A stretch of 64,000 bases of DNA from Pseudomonadota bacterium (lineage in GTDB: Bacteria > Pseudomonadota > Gammaproteobacteria > Burkholderiales > Nitrosomonadaceae). This document shows positions 1 to 11,132 of this stretch, piece after piece. Made by a program: the position numbers and the translations under genes. The notes below the pieces were generated by a model. That model saw only the letters and a list, made by a program, of their open reading frames with translations, ran no database searches and was not told the origin of the DNA. How positions within the stretch are numbered: the first letter of the stretch is position 1; the number at the start of each line of letters is the position of its first letter. Location of the stretch: the NCBI GenBank assembly GCA_018240285.1, contig JAFEGA010000001.1, forward strand, positions 1 to 64,000. Direction: 5' to 3'.

Positions 1-35
1 TTATCATGCGCAAGCGTAAAACGGCTGCTGCTTAA
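1..35 (+). CDS. C-terminal end of an unidentified gene (partial)
   Basis: One plus-strand frame is open from the window edge to a TAA at 33-35 and ends in a basic stretch (RKRKTAAA). A terminator-like hairpin follows 22 bases later, which fits the end of a real gene. A second frame also stops here (TAA 17-19), so the frame choice is uncertain. No function can be assigned from so few residues. Confidence 0.3.
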   Translation, partial: IMRKRKTAAA

Positions 36-57
36 GTTCAAAGAAGGGCCTAAAAAC

Positions 58-100
58 AAAGAGCAGAACAAGATAATATTTAACTTGTTCTGCTCTTTTT
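58..100 (+). terminator. Rho-independent terminator
   Basis: A perfect 15-bp stem (58-72 pairing with 84-98, core GAGCAGAACAAG) closes an 11-base AT-rich loop and runs into a T stretch. The left arm starts in an A-run, so it could act on both strands: ending the unseen plus-strand gene and the minus-strand sec operon, whose last stop is at 202. Confidence 0.8.
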
Positions 101-201
101 ATTAACTATTTGATTCAATCGCTAGCTTTAAATGATTTCCAGCTAGCAGAACGCCTTCAATTTTCGTTGCAGTTAAAATAAATCTAAAAGGATTTGCTTC
201 T

Positions 202-1140
202 CTATACAACTGCACCATCATTTTCCAAAGGTTTTTTCTCTATCTTGACAAGATCTTCTCGTTTCACCCGTAAAAGCATGATGATAGAGCTACCGACCAT
301 AATAGAGGAATAAATTCCAAATAAGATGCCGATGGTTAGTGCTAATGCAAAATAGTAAAGCACTTCACCGCCAAACAACAGCATTGCGATAACAACGATT
401 TGAGTGCATCCATGCGTAATAACCGTGCGTGACATTGTTTGGGTAATGGCACTGTCGATGACCTCTGTCAGTGATGCCTTCCGGTATTTGCGGAAATTTT
501 CCCGGATACGATCAAAGATCACGACCGATTCGTTAACGGAATAGCCCAGTATGGCTAGTATCGCAGCCAATACCGTCAATGAGAACTCCCACTGAAAAAA
601 TGCAAAGCAGCCGACAATGATAACTACGTCATGCAAGTTTGCGATAATACCTGCCACCCCGAATTTCCATTCAAACCGCAAGGCAAGATAAGCCACGATA
701 CCGAGTGATACAAAGAGCAATGCAAGCGCTCCATTCTCCAGTAATTCGCTACCGACTTGCGGACCGACAAATTCAACCCGTTTCATTTCTACGGATGAGT
801 CTACTTGCTTTAGCGCGACCATCACGGTTTCCGATAATCGAGCGCTAGAGATTTCAGGTTTGATCGGTAGACGAATGAGAACATCGCGGGAAGTGCCGAA
901 ATTTTGCACACTGGCGTCCGGCATGTCGAGATTGGTTAGTACGCTCCTCACTTTCTCAAGATCGGCGGCTTGGCCGTAACTGACTTCCAATACAGTTCCG
1001 CCGGTAAAATCGACGCCGAGATTAAGTCCTTTTGCAGCAATGAAATAAACAGACAGCAGGAATGTCACGATTGAAATGACGGCCCCGATCCGTCTCCACC
1101 GCATGAAAGGGATGTTTTGTTTAAATCTAAAGAATTCCAT
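202..1140 (-). CDS. secF: Protein translocase subunit SecF
   Basis: Inner-membrane subunit of the SecDF complex, which uses the proton gradient to help SecYEG-exported proteins leave the channel. The 312 residues match usual SecF length. The N-terminal membrane segment is followed by the conserved DFTGGT motif near residue 45, a periplasmic P1-like domain, then five hydrophobic segments. The transmembrane motif around YSVNESVVIFDRIREN (about residue 200-215) is the SecF signature. It is the last gene of the queA-tgt-yajC-secD-secF block, 26 bp after secD. The start at 1140 is the natural ATG before the basic, then hydrophobic, N-terminus. Confidence 0.97.
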   Translation of the reverse strand: MEFFRFKQNIPFMRWRRIGAVISIVTFLLSVYFIAAKGLNLGVDFTGGTVLEVSYGQAADLEKVRSVLTNLDMPDASVQNFGTSRDVLIRLPIKPEISSARLSETVMVALKQVDSSVEMKRVEFVGPQVGSELLENGALALLFVSLGIVAYLALRFEWKFGVAGIIANLHDVVIIVGCFAFFQWEFSLTVLAAILAILGYSVNESVVIFDRIRENFRKYRKASLTEVIDSAITQTMSRTVITHGCTQIVVIAMLLFGGEVLYYFALALTIGILFGIYSSIMVGSSIIMLLRVKREDLVKIEKKPLENDGAVV

Positions 1141-1166
1141 GATTTATTTTCCTAAAATCTATTCAA

Positions 1167-3248
1167 TCAATTTTTGGACTGCTTGGCATCCGATGATTTA
1201 CGCTTATTTTTCACTTTGCCAGTGCTTTTTACGCCAGATTCAACGGTGACATTGCTATCAGCATTGCGTGTGTCTTCGGTTCTAGTTTTTGCCTGAGTGT
1301 CTATTTGCGGCTTAATATTTCTTTCATCAAATGGCTGCTCACTAGTTTTTTTCGTATCGATCGGTTCAGATCTCGCTTTTTCCTGATTCGGAATGGTTTT
1401 CTGGGCGGTAGGACTGGGCTCCGGTATCCAAATTTTGCCAACTGGGACGCTATCCAGTCTGCGGCGGCTGCCATAGACCAGATTGACGATTCCGCGTGTA
1501 ACAAAAGTTGCCGTAAACACGGAAGTCAAAATTCCCAGACACAGGACAACCGCAAATCCTTTAACAGGGCCGGAACCGAAAGCAAACAAAGCAATACCGG
1601 CAATTAAAGTGGTGATGTTGGAATCCACGATGGTACCGAATGCACGTTCAAATCCGGTATGAATGGCCAATTGCGGAGAAGCTCCGCCGCGCAATTCATC
1701 CCGGATCCTTTCATTGATCAGCACATTGGCATCAATCGCCATACCTACTGTCAACGCCAGTGCGGCCATTCCCGGCAGCGTTAACGTGGCCTGCAGGATA
1801 GATAACAAGCCGACCAGCAGCAATAAATTCATAGCCAGTGCGATGACTGAGATAACGCCAAATGCCGTGTAATAAATCGCGACGAAGAAGGCGACTGCTA
1901 AGAAGCCATATAATGTCGAGTTAAAGCCCCGGGCAATATTTTCCGCTCCCAGGCTTGGTCCCACGGTCCGTTCTTCAATAATATCCATCGGAGCCGCTAG
2001 AGCGCCGGCGCGCAGTAATAGTGCAACATCACGTGCTTCCTTACTGGTCATTCGGCCACTGATCTGCACGCGTCCGCCACCGATTTCTTCACGAATGACT
2101 GGGGCGGTGATGACTTCAGCTTGATTTTTTTCGATCAGCAAGATGGCCATCCTTTTGCCGACATTTTCCCGTGTCAATTGCTTGAAAATACGCGAACCGC
2201 TATTGTCTAAATTGAGGTGCACCGCAGGTTGATTGTCTTTGTCAAACCCGGGTTGAGCGTCGGTGATGTGCTCGCCAGTCAGCAAAACTTGTTTTTTAAC
2301 GAGCAACGGACTGCCGCCGCGCTCCTCGTAAAGCTCGGTACCCATGGGTGCCTTGCCACGGATTGCGGCATCAAGATCGTGCTCGTCATCGACCATGCGA
2401 ACTTCCAGCGTAGCCGTGCGTCCCAGAATGTCTTTAGCTTTGGCGGTATCCTGCACACCTGGCAATTGCACGATGACACGATCTACACCGGCTTTCTGAA
2501 TGATCGGTTCTGCAACTCCTAATTCATTGACGCGATTGCGCAATGTCGTGATGTTTTGCAGTACCGCCGATTCTTGCATACGGGCGATCGCTTCGGTTTT
2601 AATCGTCGCGATCAGGTGGTAGCGGTTTTCGAGATTTTCTTCCTTCAAACTGAGATCCGGGTAATTCGACTTCAATTCGGTCTCGGCTTTTGCACGCGAC
2701 TCGGCATCGCGGAATTTCAGAGTCAGCTTCTTGGCATGTTTCTCAACTCCAGCATAAGATATTTTTTGTTCGCGCAATTTGGCGCGGATATCCGTGCTGT
2801 AGCGATCCAGTGATTTGTCGAGTGCACCTTCCATATCGACTGCCAGCATGAAATGCACACCGCCGCGCAAATCCAATCCCAAATACATCGGCAAGGCGCC
2901 GAGATCGGTCAGCCACCGTGGAGAATTCGGCAGCAAATTCAGTGCAATGATATAGTCGCTGCCAAGCGTGGATTCCAGCAAATCTTTGGCTTTGATTTGG
3001 GTATCCGTATCAGCGAAACGTACCTTGACACTTCCTTCTTCCAGAAGTGTTCCATCCGTTTCAAGGTTGGCTTGCTTTAACGTGTCTTCGACTCGTTGCA
3101 ACAAGACGGTGTCAGTGCTTGCGGAAATCCGTAAAGGAGAAATCTGTACTGCGGGCGATTCGCCGAAGAAATTCGGCAAAGTGTAAAGCAGGCCGAGTAA
3201 CAGTGAAACCGCAATAATCAAGTATTGCCAAAGTGCGTAGCGGTTCAT
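1167..3248 (-). CDS. secD: Protein translocase subunit SecD
   Basis: Partner of SecF in the proton-driven SecDF translocation motor. The N-terminal membrane anchor is followed by GLDLRGGVHF near residue 125 (the SecD signature), the large periplasmic domain, and a C-terminal bundle with GMAIDANVLINERIRDE. At 693 residues it is longer than the roughly 615 of E. coli SecD. The excess is a hydrophilic Lys/Glu/Thr/Ser-rich tail of about 85 residues after the last membrane helix, ending in KKRKSS-type basic sequence. The tail is probably cytoplasmic and its role is not known to me. Confidence 0.97.
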   Translation of the reverse strand: MNRYALWQYLIIAVSLLLGLLYTLPNFFGESPAVQISPLRISASTDTVLLQRVEDTLKQANLETDGTLLEEGSVKVRFADTDTQIKAKDLLESTLGSDYIIALNLLPNSPRWLTDLGALPMYLGLDLRGGVHFMLAVDMEGALDKSLDRYSTDIRAKLREQKISYAGVEKHAKKLTLKFRDAESRAKAETELKSNYPDLSLKEENLENRYHLIATIKTEAIARMQESAVLQNITTLRNRVNELGVAEPIIQKAGVDRVIVQLPGVQDTAKAKDILGRTATLEVRMVDDEHDLDAAIRGKAPMGTELYEERGGSPLLVKKQVLLTGEHITDAQPGFDKDNQPAVHLNLDNSGSRIFKQLTRENVGKRMAILLIEKNQAEVITAPVIREEIGGGRVQISGRMTSKEARDVALLLRAGALAAPMDIIEERTVGPSLGAENIARGFNSTLYGFLAVAFFVAIYYTAFGVISVIALAMNLLLLVGLLSILQATLTLPGMAALALTVGMAIDANVLINERIRDELRGGASPQLAIHTGFERAFGTIVDSNITTLIAGIALFAFGSGPVKGFAVVLCLGILTSVFTATFVTRGIVNLVYGSRRRLDSVPVGKIWIPEPSPTAQKTIPNQEKARSEPIDTKKTSEQPFDERNIKPQIDTQAKTRTEDTRNADSNVTVESGVKSTGKVKNKRKSSDAKQSKN

Positions 3249-3337
3249 GTGTGTCAGTTAATTATTAATAGATGATAAAAGGTAAAAAAGACGTGTCATA
3301 CCGGGTTGTGCAATCAGTATTTTTCTTGCCTGTACGG

Positions 3338-3793
3338 TTATTTCTTTTCGCTATTTTTTTCAGTTTCAGTATCTTTACCGGTTGAAGTTTCTGCTGTTTC
3401 CGCTTCATTGTTTTCTAATGTGGCGGTCGTTTTGGTTGTTTTGGATTTTTGTGTTTTGCCCTTCGGCTCGATACTCTTTAATGTTCCTTTCGGCAGCAAA
3501 GTTTGCACCGAAGATTTCAGAACGGTGACTTCAATGGTGGGCGCTATTTCGATAATGACATAATTCTCGCTGACATTGAGAACCTGCCCTAAGATACCGC
3601 CATTCGTGATGACTTCGTCACCTCTTTGTAAATTATCCACCATTTGCTTCTGCTCTTTTGCACGCTTGGCCTGAGGGCGGATCAGCAGAAAATAAAATAA
3701 CAGCAATATCCCGAACATCGGCAGCAGACTCATCCAGTCTGCAGTGTCTTGTGCCGACGAAGCGGCTTGGGCAAATGCATCATTAATCAGCAT
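3338..3793 (-). CDS. yajC: Preprotein translocase subunit YajC
   Basis: Small single-pass membrane protein that associates with SecDF. Residues about 20-42 form the membrane helix (LLPMFGILLLFYFLLIRPQ), followed by the hallmark RPQAKRAKEQ and the conserved segment GDEVITNGGILGQV. At 151 residues it is longer than typical YajC (about 110) because of a Thr/Glu/Lys-rich tail from residue 112 on. The neighbouring SecD also has a long charged tail. It lies between tgt and secD in the usual gene order. Confidence 0.95.
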   Translation of the reverse strand: MLINDAFAQAASSAQDTADWMSLLPMFGILLLFYFLLIRPQAKRAKEQKQMVDNLQRGDEVITNGGILGQVLNVSENYVIIEIAPTIEVTVLKSSVQTLLPKGTLKSIEPKGKTQKSKTTKTTATLENNEAETAETSTGKDTETEKNSEKK

Positions 3794-3840
3794 AAAAATC
3801 TTCCTTTTCTAAAAAGGGTACATATTAGCATGATGACCGC

Positions 3841-5957
<2,117 letters not shown>

Positions 5958-6066
5958 ACCGGCATTATACCGGTAGCGAATGTTTTCCGTCTCTGCGGCT
6001 TGCTGTGTTAGGGGTTTTCAGTGATAATTGCGCCTTCTGTTTATGCTTAAACAGATAAGTCATCTT

Positions 6067-6153
6067 GCCGAGATGGCGGAATTGGTAGACGCACGGGACT
6101 CAAAATCCCGCGATGGTGACATCATGGGGGTTCGATTCCCCCTCTCGGCACCA
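6067..6153 (+). tRNA. tRNA-Leu (anticodon CAA), CCA encoded
   Basis: A complete class II tRNA can be folded. The acceptor stem GCCGAGA pairs with TCTCGGC. The D region is GGAATTGGTAGACGC. The anticodon stem CGGGA/TCCCG closes a loop CTCAAAA with anticodon CAA. A variable arm precedes the T arm GGGGGTTCGATTCCCCC. CCA is encoded at 6151-6153. Its 3' end is the integration target of the element to the right. Confidence 0.97.
6131..6153 (+). repeat. attL: tRNA-Leu 3' end core
   Basis: The last 23 bases of the tRNA gene (T loop to CCA) recur at 13052-13073 with one G missing in CTCGGCACCA. This is the classical attachment-site pair left by a tyrosine integrase that targets tRNA genes and restores the functional tRNA 3' end. 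Confidence 0.88.
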
Positions 6154-6269
6154 ATAGCAGCATTCAGGTGGTTTCATATCGTATCAAATCCATTGTAAAT
6201 ACTCATCAATTTAAGAGTTGATTGTATCAGAAGATAACATGTGATCTTTTGACATACCACCATATTGTT

Positions 6270-6290
6270 GGTATTTTTGATGGTACTTTT
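6270..6290 (+). repeat. Putative integrase arm-type repeat, left copy
   Basis: A 21-bp stretch (GGTATTTTTGATGGTACTTT plus one base) matches 12982-13002 at 19 of 21 positions in the same orientation. The two copies sit just inside the two ends of the element. Each contains two GGTA(T/C)TTT units. An inverted unit (GATACCATC) lies nearby at about 6308-6316. Placement suggests arm sites for integrase or excisionase, but this is inferred from position only. Confidence 0.5.
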
Positions 6291-6317
6291 AGATACCGCC
6301 ATGTGAGATACCATCAA

Positions 6318-7523
6318 ATGCTTACCGATGTCGCAGTACGTCAAGCTAAACCAAAGGATAAGCCCTACAAAATAAGCGATAGTGGAGGGCTATATTTATT
6401 TGTAAATTCCACTGGTAAATACTGGCGCATGAATTACCGGTTCGCTGGCAAGCAAAAAACTTTAGCAATCGGTGTTTATCCTCAAGTATCGCTGGTTGAT
6501 GCTAGAAAGAAACGCGATGACGCTAAAAATCAGCTTAGCGGAGATATTGATCCGGGTATAACCAAAGCCATTAGGAAGCAATCAATTCGCTATGCCAGTG
6601 AAAATACTTTCAAAGCCGTAGCGCTGGAATGGCACGCGAAAACCAGCAAAACATGGGCGGAATCGACAGCAAACAATATCAAACGCTATCTGGAAAAAGA
6701 TATTTTCCCGTGGCTAGGTAATCGTGCGATTAAAGATATTGGCGCACCGGATTTGCTGGCTGTATTGCGTAAGATAGAAAGCCGTGGTGCGCATGAGAAA
6801 GCGCAGCGCTGCCGTGAATATGCCGGGCGGGTGTTTCGCTATGCGGTAGCCACCGGACGTGCTGAACGCGATCCTAGTGGCGATTTACGGGGAGCATTGA
6901 CGCCGGTCAAGGTAAAACACCATGCCAGCATCACCGACCCCAAAGCCATCGGCGCATTGTTGCGCTCAATCCAAGGATTTAGCGGCTCATACATTACCAA
7001 ATGTGCATTACAGCTTGCGCCATTGGTTTTTGTGCGCCCCGGCGAACTGCGTCAAGCAGAATGGCAAGAAATAGATTTTGATAAGCAGGAGTGGCGCATA
7101 CCTGGTCATAAAATGAAAATGGGAGAAGTGCATATTATCCCGCTGTCACCGCAAGCACTCGAAATTCTGCAATCAATTTACCCTTTGACCGGCGACGGTC
7201 AATATATTTTTCCCAGCATACGAAGCGCAGACCGCCCGATGTCCGAAAATACCATCAATGGCGCATTGCGGCGCATGGGCTATGAAAAGGATGAAATGAC
7301 CGGGCATGGCTTCCGCAGCATGGCCAGCACACTATTACATGAACATGGCTGGCCGCATGAAGCGATTGAACGGCAGCTGGCTCATGCAGAACGCAACAAA
7401 GTTGTGGCAGCCTATAACTATGCCGAACACCTGCCCAAACGCAAAGAAATGATGAACTGGTGGGCTGATTATCTGGATGAATTGGCAACCGGTGCCAAAG
7501 TGATCAGGTTTATAAAATCATGA
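6318..7523 (+). CDS. P4-type tyrosine-recombinase integrase
   Basis: Catalyses integration into and excision from the adjacent tRNA-Leu gene. I start it at 6318, where MLTDVAVRQAKPKDKPYKI begins the standard N-terminal DUF4102 (arm-binding) domain; the frame stays open upstream to 6222 but that part is unlike the family. A SAM-like core-binding domain follows. The catalytic domain shows the first active-site Arg in FVRPGELRQAEW, HxxR as GHGFRSMAST, and a final HAERNKVVAAYNY segment with the tyrosine. It overlaps the next gene by 4 bp. No strong ribosome-binding site is visible at either start. Confidence 0.93.
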   Translation: MLTDVAVRQAKPKDKPYKISDSGGLYLFVNSTGKYWRMNYRFAGKQKTLAIGVYPQVSLVDARKKRDDAKNQLSGDIDPGITKAIRKQSIRYASENTFKAVALEWHAKTSKTWAESTANNIKRYLEKDIFPWLGNRAIKDIGAPDLLAVLRKIESRGAHEKAQRCREYAGRVFRYAVATGRAERDPSGDLRGALTPVKVKHHASITDPKAIGALLRSIQGFSGSYITKCALQLAPLVFVRPGELRQAEWQEIDFDKQEWRIPGHKMKMGEVHIIPLSPQALEILQSIYPLTGDGQYIFPSIRSADRPMSENTINGALRRMGYEKDEMTGHGFRSMASTLLHEHGWPHEAIERQLAHAERNKVVAAYNYAEHLPKRKEMMNWWADYLDELATGAKVIRFIKS

Positions 7524-8092
7524 GTGATGACGATCCGGGAGTCAATCTAAAGAAGCTTATTGAACTTGGATTCAGCCATAGCGAGTGTGCTGATGTTGTA
7601 ATTGCAATGCCTGATTTGCGAAGCCGAATTGCGCGTGCGAAGGGAGGAGACCGGGAAGCAGCTAAAGGACTCGTGGGCGTGGCTTTGGGGTATTTGCTCA
7701 ATGACGAATTTGGGCCGATGCCGCTGGAACTCAGAAGATATTTAGCTCGAGCCTTTTCTGAAGTGGCTTTAGGTAAATCGGCAGATGTTGCGTTCAATCT
7801 GAAAAAGCCTGGGCGGCCGCCGACTTCGCATAGTACAAAGTTAAGACTTGGGCACTTGGTCTACCAGAAAATGGCTTCTGGTGAAACACTTCAAAACGCG
7901 AGCATGGAACTTGAGGATCAGATCAAGGAAGCGCTTTGTATGCGTGACGAGAACGGGCTTCATATCAATAAAGAATTCTACGGATTTACTCTCCCTCCGG
8001 ATTACAAAACTATCGAAGGGATTTACTGCGAAGTACGGTCAGAAATTGTATGCATGTATAGCAAAGTGAAGAAAATGAGTAATTGTCCTTAG
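7520..8092 (+). CDS. Hypothetical protein coupled to the integrase
   Basis: A 190-residue soluble protein with no signal peptide or membrane helix. I do not recognise the family. The N-terminal half is acidic and helical; a GRPP motif at about residue 106 resembles a short DNA minor-groove-binding (AT-hook-like) element but is isolated. The start overlaps the integrase stop by 4 bp (ATGA), which argues for translational coupling and a role in recombination or element control. A short inverted repeat (GAAACCC/GGGTTTC) lies directly after its stop. Confidence 0.75.
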   Translation: MSDDDPGVNLKKLIELGFSHSECADVVIAMPDLRSRIARAKGGDREAAKGLVGVALGYLLNDEFGPMPLELRRYLARAFSEVALGKSADVAFNLKKPGRPPTSHSTKLRLGHLVYQKMASGETLQNASMELEDQIKEALCMRDENGLHINKEFYGFTLPPDYKTIEGIYCEVRSEIVCMYSKVKKMSNCP

Positions 8093-8109
8093 AAACCCCC
8101 TAGGGTTTC
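8092..8109. promoter_or_regulatory. Inverted repeat GAAACCC-N4-GGGTTTC
   Basis: A perfect 7-bp inverted repeat begins at the last base of the stop codon of the 190-residue gene and lies about 70 bp before the alpA-like gene. It could be an operator for the AlpA-like protein or a weak terminator; no T-run follows. Confidence 0.4.
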
Positions 8110-8177
8110 CAAGGTGCAATGTTAACTGTGTGTAATTACATTTGGTGCTGTCATTTTTTCTCAAAGGATAGCACATC

Positions 8178-8405
8178 ATGACACACCGTATTGATCAGAG
8201 CACGATTCCCGATGCTCTCAAAAACTTTGATTCACTCCCGGATTCTGCAAATGTCCGTCAGCCAGTAGTTCAGGCGCTTTACGGATGTTCATCCGCGACC
8301 ATATGGAGGATGGTCAAGCGCGGCACCCTACCCACTCCACGCAAACTATCTGAGCGCATTACGGTTTGGAATGTGGGCGACCTTCGCAAAGCATTAGGAG
8401 GTTAA
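8178..8405 (+). CDS. AlpA/excisionase-like DNA-binding regulator
   Basis: A 75-residue protein with a winged helix-turn-helix of the AlpA/MerR-like type: VVQALYGCSSATIWRMVKRGTLPTPRKLSERITVWNV, split about residues 27-68, is the usual pattern (recognition helix SSATIWRMVKRG, wing PRKLSER.TVW). AlpA proteins activate integrase genes or act as excisionases in P4-like elements and Gram-negative PICIs. It precedes two small Cys-rich genes and the primase. The start ATG follows AAAGGA at 8163-8168. Confidence 0.88.
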   Translation: MTHRIDQSTIPDALKNFDSLPDSANVRQPVVQALYGCSSATIWRMVKRGTLPTPRKLSERITVWNVGDLRKALGG

Positions 8406-8408
8406 GTT

Positions 8409-8597
8409 ATGAATCACAATAGCTTACTTCTACCCTGTTCACCGGATTTATCGCGCTTCGATGGTCATAAGCTTTGCCCTATTCGTGAAGGCGATGCTAG
8501 CGCACATTGTTGGGGGGCGCGTTGTGCTGCTTTTCGGCCTATCAACAGCACCGTCGGTATTTGTGCCCTAATCGAGCGTGTAAAGGGAGGCTACTGA
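8409..8597 (+). CDS. Small Cys-rich protein, paralogue of the next gene
   Basis: A 62-residue protein starting 3 bp after the AlpA-like stop; the SD-like AGGAGG straddles that stop. It contains CxGxxCxAFxxxNxxxGxC (residues about 35-53), matched exactly in the following gene. Four cysteines in all, with an upstream CP at about residue 23, suggest a small metal-binding fold. I do not recognise the family. Confidence 0.75.
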   Translation: MNHNSLLLPCSPDLSRFDGHKLCPIREGDASAHCWGARCAAFRPINSTVGICALIERVKGGY

Positions 8598-8598
8598 C

Positions 8599-8922
8599 AT
8601 GATCAACAAGAAAAAAGCCGCTCTGGGGGCGAACCAAGCGGCTTATGAGCAATACACGAATCTGTGCCAATTCATAATCGACTATTGCAGCGGGAATCTT
8701 AAACTACCTTGCACCGTTGAGCAATACAAGCAAATGCGCCCCTATCCCGTGGAAGGCTTGCCTGGCAAATGCTTAGGGCAGCAGTGTGACGCATTTGGTC
8801 AAGTAAATCCCGGCTGGGGTTATTGCATCTTTCATGCTGCTATTCGAGCGATGGTGCATGACGCAAAGCGCGGCAATGTGAAAGTTAGGGAAGTGCTTGA
8901 ACGGATGGGGGTACAGCCATGA
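8599..8922 (+). CDS. Cys-rich protein with zinc-ribbon-like motif
   Basis: A 107-residue protein that starts directly after the previous stop and overlaps the primase gene by 4 bp (ATGA). It carries the same CxGxxCxAFxxxNxxxGxC pattern as its neighbour (residues about 56-74), then an FHAAI helix. The N-terminal 45 residues and C-terminal helix are extra. Its position between regulator and primase suggests a replication or control accessory of the element; the function is unknown. Confidence 0.78.
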   Translation: MINKKKAALGANQAAYEQYTNLCQFIIDYCSGNLKLPCTVEQYKQMRPYPVEGLPGKCLGQQCDAFGQVNPGWGYCIFHAAIRAMVHDAKRGNVKVREVLERMGVQP

Positions 8923-11132
8923 TAGCCACCGCACTCGAAGCACTCAAGGCGCACAATCAATTCATACTCTACAAGTTGCAACCCAGTAGCACGCGCCCGG
9001 GTAAAACCGATAAATTACCCTGTGATTATCGCACCGGTAAAATCGTATCTGCACACGATCCGCAATATTGGACTGATTCGAATGCAGTTATCGCCGCTGC
9101 TGCACGCTTTGGTAGTGGTTACAGTATTGGTTTCGTGCTGACACCTGAATGTAAGCTGTTTTGCCTTGATATTGATAACTGCTTGCAGCCGGATATTCCT
9201 GATTGGTCACCGTTAGCCAAGGAATTATGCAGTATGCTTCCTGGCGCTGCCGTTGAGATTAGCCAATCTGGCAAGGGCTTGCATATCTGGGGAACGTACA
9301 CCGACGATATGCCGCACCATGCCAGCAAGAATGTAGAACATGGTATAGAACTTTACACCGAGAAGCGTTTTATTGCCTTGGGGAAGCCAGAAGGCGCTAT
9401 AGGCAATGCTTCCACAGATTGTGCATTGATGCTTGATTGCATAATTGCGTTGTATTTTGTGCCCAACGTAATTCAAGCGGATGATGAAACGTGCCCAGAG
9501 TGGTGTGGCACCGTCGATGATGATGAGTTAATTGGCCGCGCGTTGCGGTCGAAATCTCCAGCTTCCATATTCGGTAGTAAAGCCAGTTTCGCAGATCTGT
9601 GGAATGGTAACAGCGAAGCGCTAGGCCGTTCCTATCCCGCAGAAGGCCGTCCCTATGATGCCAGCAGCGCAGACATGGCCCTGGCGCAACATTTGGCCTT
9701 TTGGACAGGAAAAGACTGTGAACGGATTGAAAGGCTCATGCGGCGAAGCGCCCTGGCCCGTGACAAGTGGGATAGCCATAGCAGCTATCTATCCCGCACC
9801 ATCCGAACGGCAGTCAGCAGGCAAGATGCGGTATTGACCAAGGAAAAATCACCTTCAACCCCTGTTGTCGAGTTACACGACTTTTACGCATATCTGCCTG
9901 CCCATAACTACATTTACAGACCAACGGGAGATTCTTGGCCTGACAGAAGCGTGAATGGTGCCCTAAAGGGCCTAAAGCCTGACGGGATGTCACCTAGTGC
10001 ATGGTTAGACAAATACCGAGCGGTACATCAAACCACATGGCACCCTGAATATGGCGAAATCATTGCCGATGTGGTTATCGGGCATAGCGGGTTGACACCT
10101 CATGCAGGCAATCGAGTTTTTAATCGCTACCGCCCGCCCATCCTTAAGCAAAGCGATGCTTACCCGGCTCGCTGGATAGAGCATGTTCGCCGTATTTACC
10201 CTACTGATGCCGATCACATCATAGCTTGGTGCGCTCACCGCGTGCAAAGGCCGGGGGAAAAGTTGAATCACGCTCTAGTACTTGGTGGCAGTCAAGGCAT
10301 TGGTAAAGACACTTTGTTGGCACCTGTGCGTTATGCCGTTGGAAGCAATAACTGGGCAGACATCAATCCAGCGCAGCTATCGGCACAATTTAATCCATTC
10401 GTTGAAGCTGTCGTTCTTTGTATCAACGAAGCGCGCGATCTTGGCGAATTCAATCGTTATGAATTCTATGAACACAGCAAGGCTTATATTGCAGCGCCGC
10501 CGGACACACACCAATGCAATCAGAAGCACGCTAAAGCTTATCCGGTGTTTAATCTTATGGGTGTGATTATTACGACCAACCATAAAACAGCAGGGATATA
10601 TTTGCCAGCCGATGATCGTAGGCACTATGTAGCATGGAGTGATGCACGGAAAGAAGAATTTGAACCCGATTACTTCACAGGAATATGGAACTGGCTGGAT
10701 GAAGGCGGCTACGATGCCGTAGCGAACTACCTGCAAAATTTAGTGGATTTAAGTTTATTCGATGCGAAAGCACCGCCAACAAAGACGGATGCATGGCGGG
10801 CGATAGTAGAAAGCAATGTTGACCCGGATGGCGTTGCTATAGCAGATGCGCTAGCTGATGAAAATGGGATACGGATGCCCATCGGCACAGTGGATGAAAT
10901 TATTGCTGCTATAGAATCCAGCAAAAATTTTGAGCTTGCATCCACGCTGCGGGAAAGGAAAAACCGGCGAAAGATTCCCCATCTCTTGGGATTGGCAGGG
11001 TATGAGCAATGCCGAAATCCTGCCACGTTAGATGGTCGCTGGTGGATTTCCGGGAAAAACGAGACCTTCTATGCTGATCGCAGTCTGACACCTGCCGAGC
11101 GGATTGCTTTAGTCCGGGAACGGCAAAGATAA
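8919..11132 (+). CDS. Primase-helicase (prim-pol plus DUF5906-like helicase)
   Basis: A 737-residue replication protein. The N-terminal half looks like an archaeo-eukaryotic primase/polymerase: LFCLDIDNC (about residue 83-91) fits the hhhDhD motif, SGKGLHIWG (about 113-121) fits the sxH motif, and RFIALGK follows. The C-terminal half is a superfamily 3-type helicase with Walker A GSQGIGKDT (about 455), acidic Walker B-like CINEARD, and TTNHKTAGIYLPADDRR, typical of phage DUF5906 proteins. Such proteins prime and unwind the element's own origin. A 9-bp repeat array starts 9 bp after the stop. Confidence 0.9.
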   Translation: MIATALEALKAHNQFILYKLQPSSTRPGKTDKLPCDYRTGKIVSAHDPQYWTDSNAVIAAAARFGSGYSIGFVLTPECKLFCLDIDNCLQPDIPDWSPLAKELCSMLPGAAVEISQSGKGLHIWGTYTDDMPHHASKNVEHGIELYTEKRFIALGKPEGAIGNASTDCALMLDCIIALYFVPNVIQADDETCPEWCGTVDDDELIGRALRSKSPASIFGSKASFADLWNGNSEALGRSYPAEGRPYDASSADMALAQHLAFWTGKDCERIERLMRRSALARDKWDSHSSYLSRTIRTAVSRQDAVLTKEKSPSTPVVELHDFYAYLPAHNYIYRPTGDSWPDRSVNGALKGLKPDGMSPSAWLDKYRAVHQTTWHPEYGEIIADVVIGHSGLTPHAGNRVFNRYRPPILKQSDAYPARWIEHVRRIYPTDADHIIAWCAHRVQRPGEKLNHALVLGGSQGIGKDTLLAPVRYAVGSNNWADINPAQLSAQFNPFVEAVVLCINEARDLGEFNRYEFYEHSKAYIAAPPDTHQCNQKHAKAYPVFNLMGVIITTNHKTAGIYLPADDRRHYVAWSDARKEEFEPDYFTGIWNWLDEGGYDAVANYLQNLVDLSLFDAKAPPTKTDAWRAIVESNVDPDGVAIADALADENGIRMPIGTVDEIIAAIESSKNFELASTLRERKNRRKIPHLLGLAGYEQCRNPATLDGRWWISGKNETFYADRSLTPAERIALVRERQR

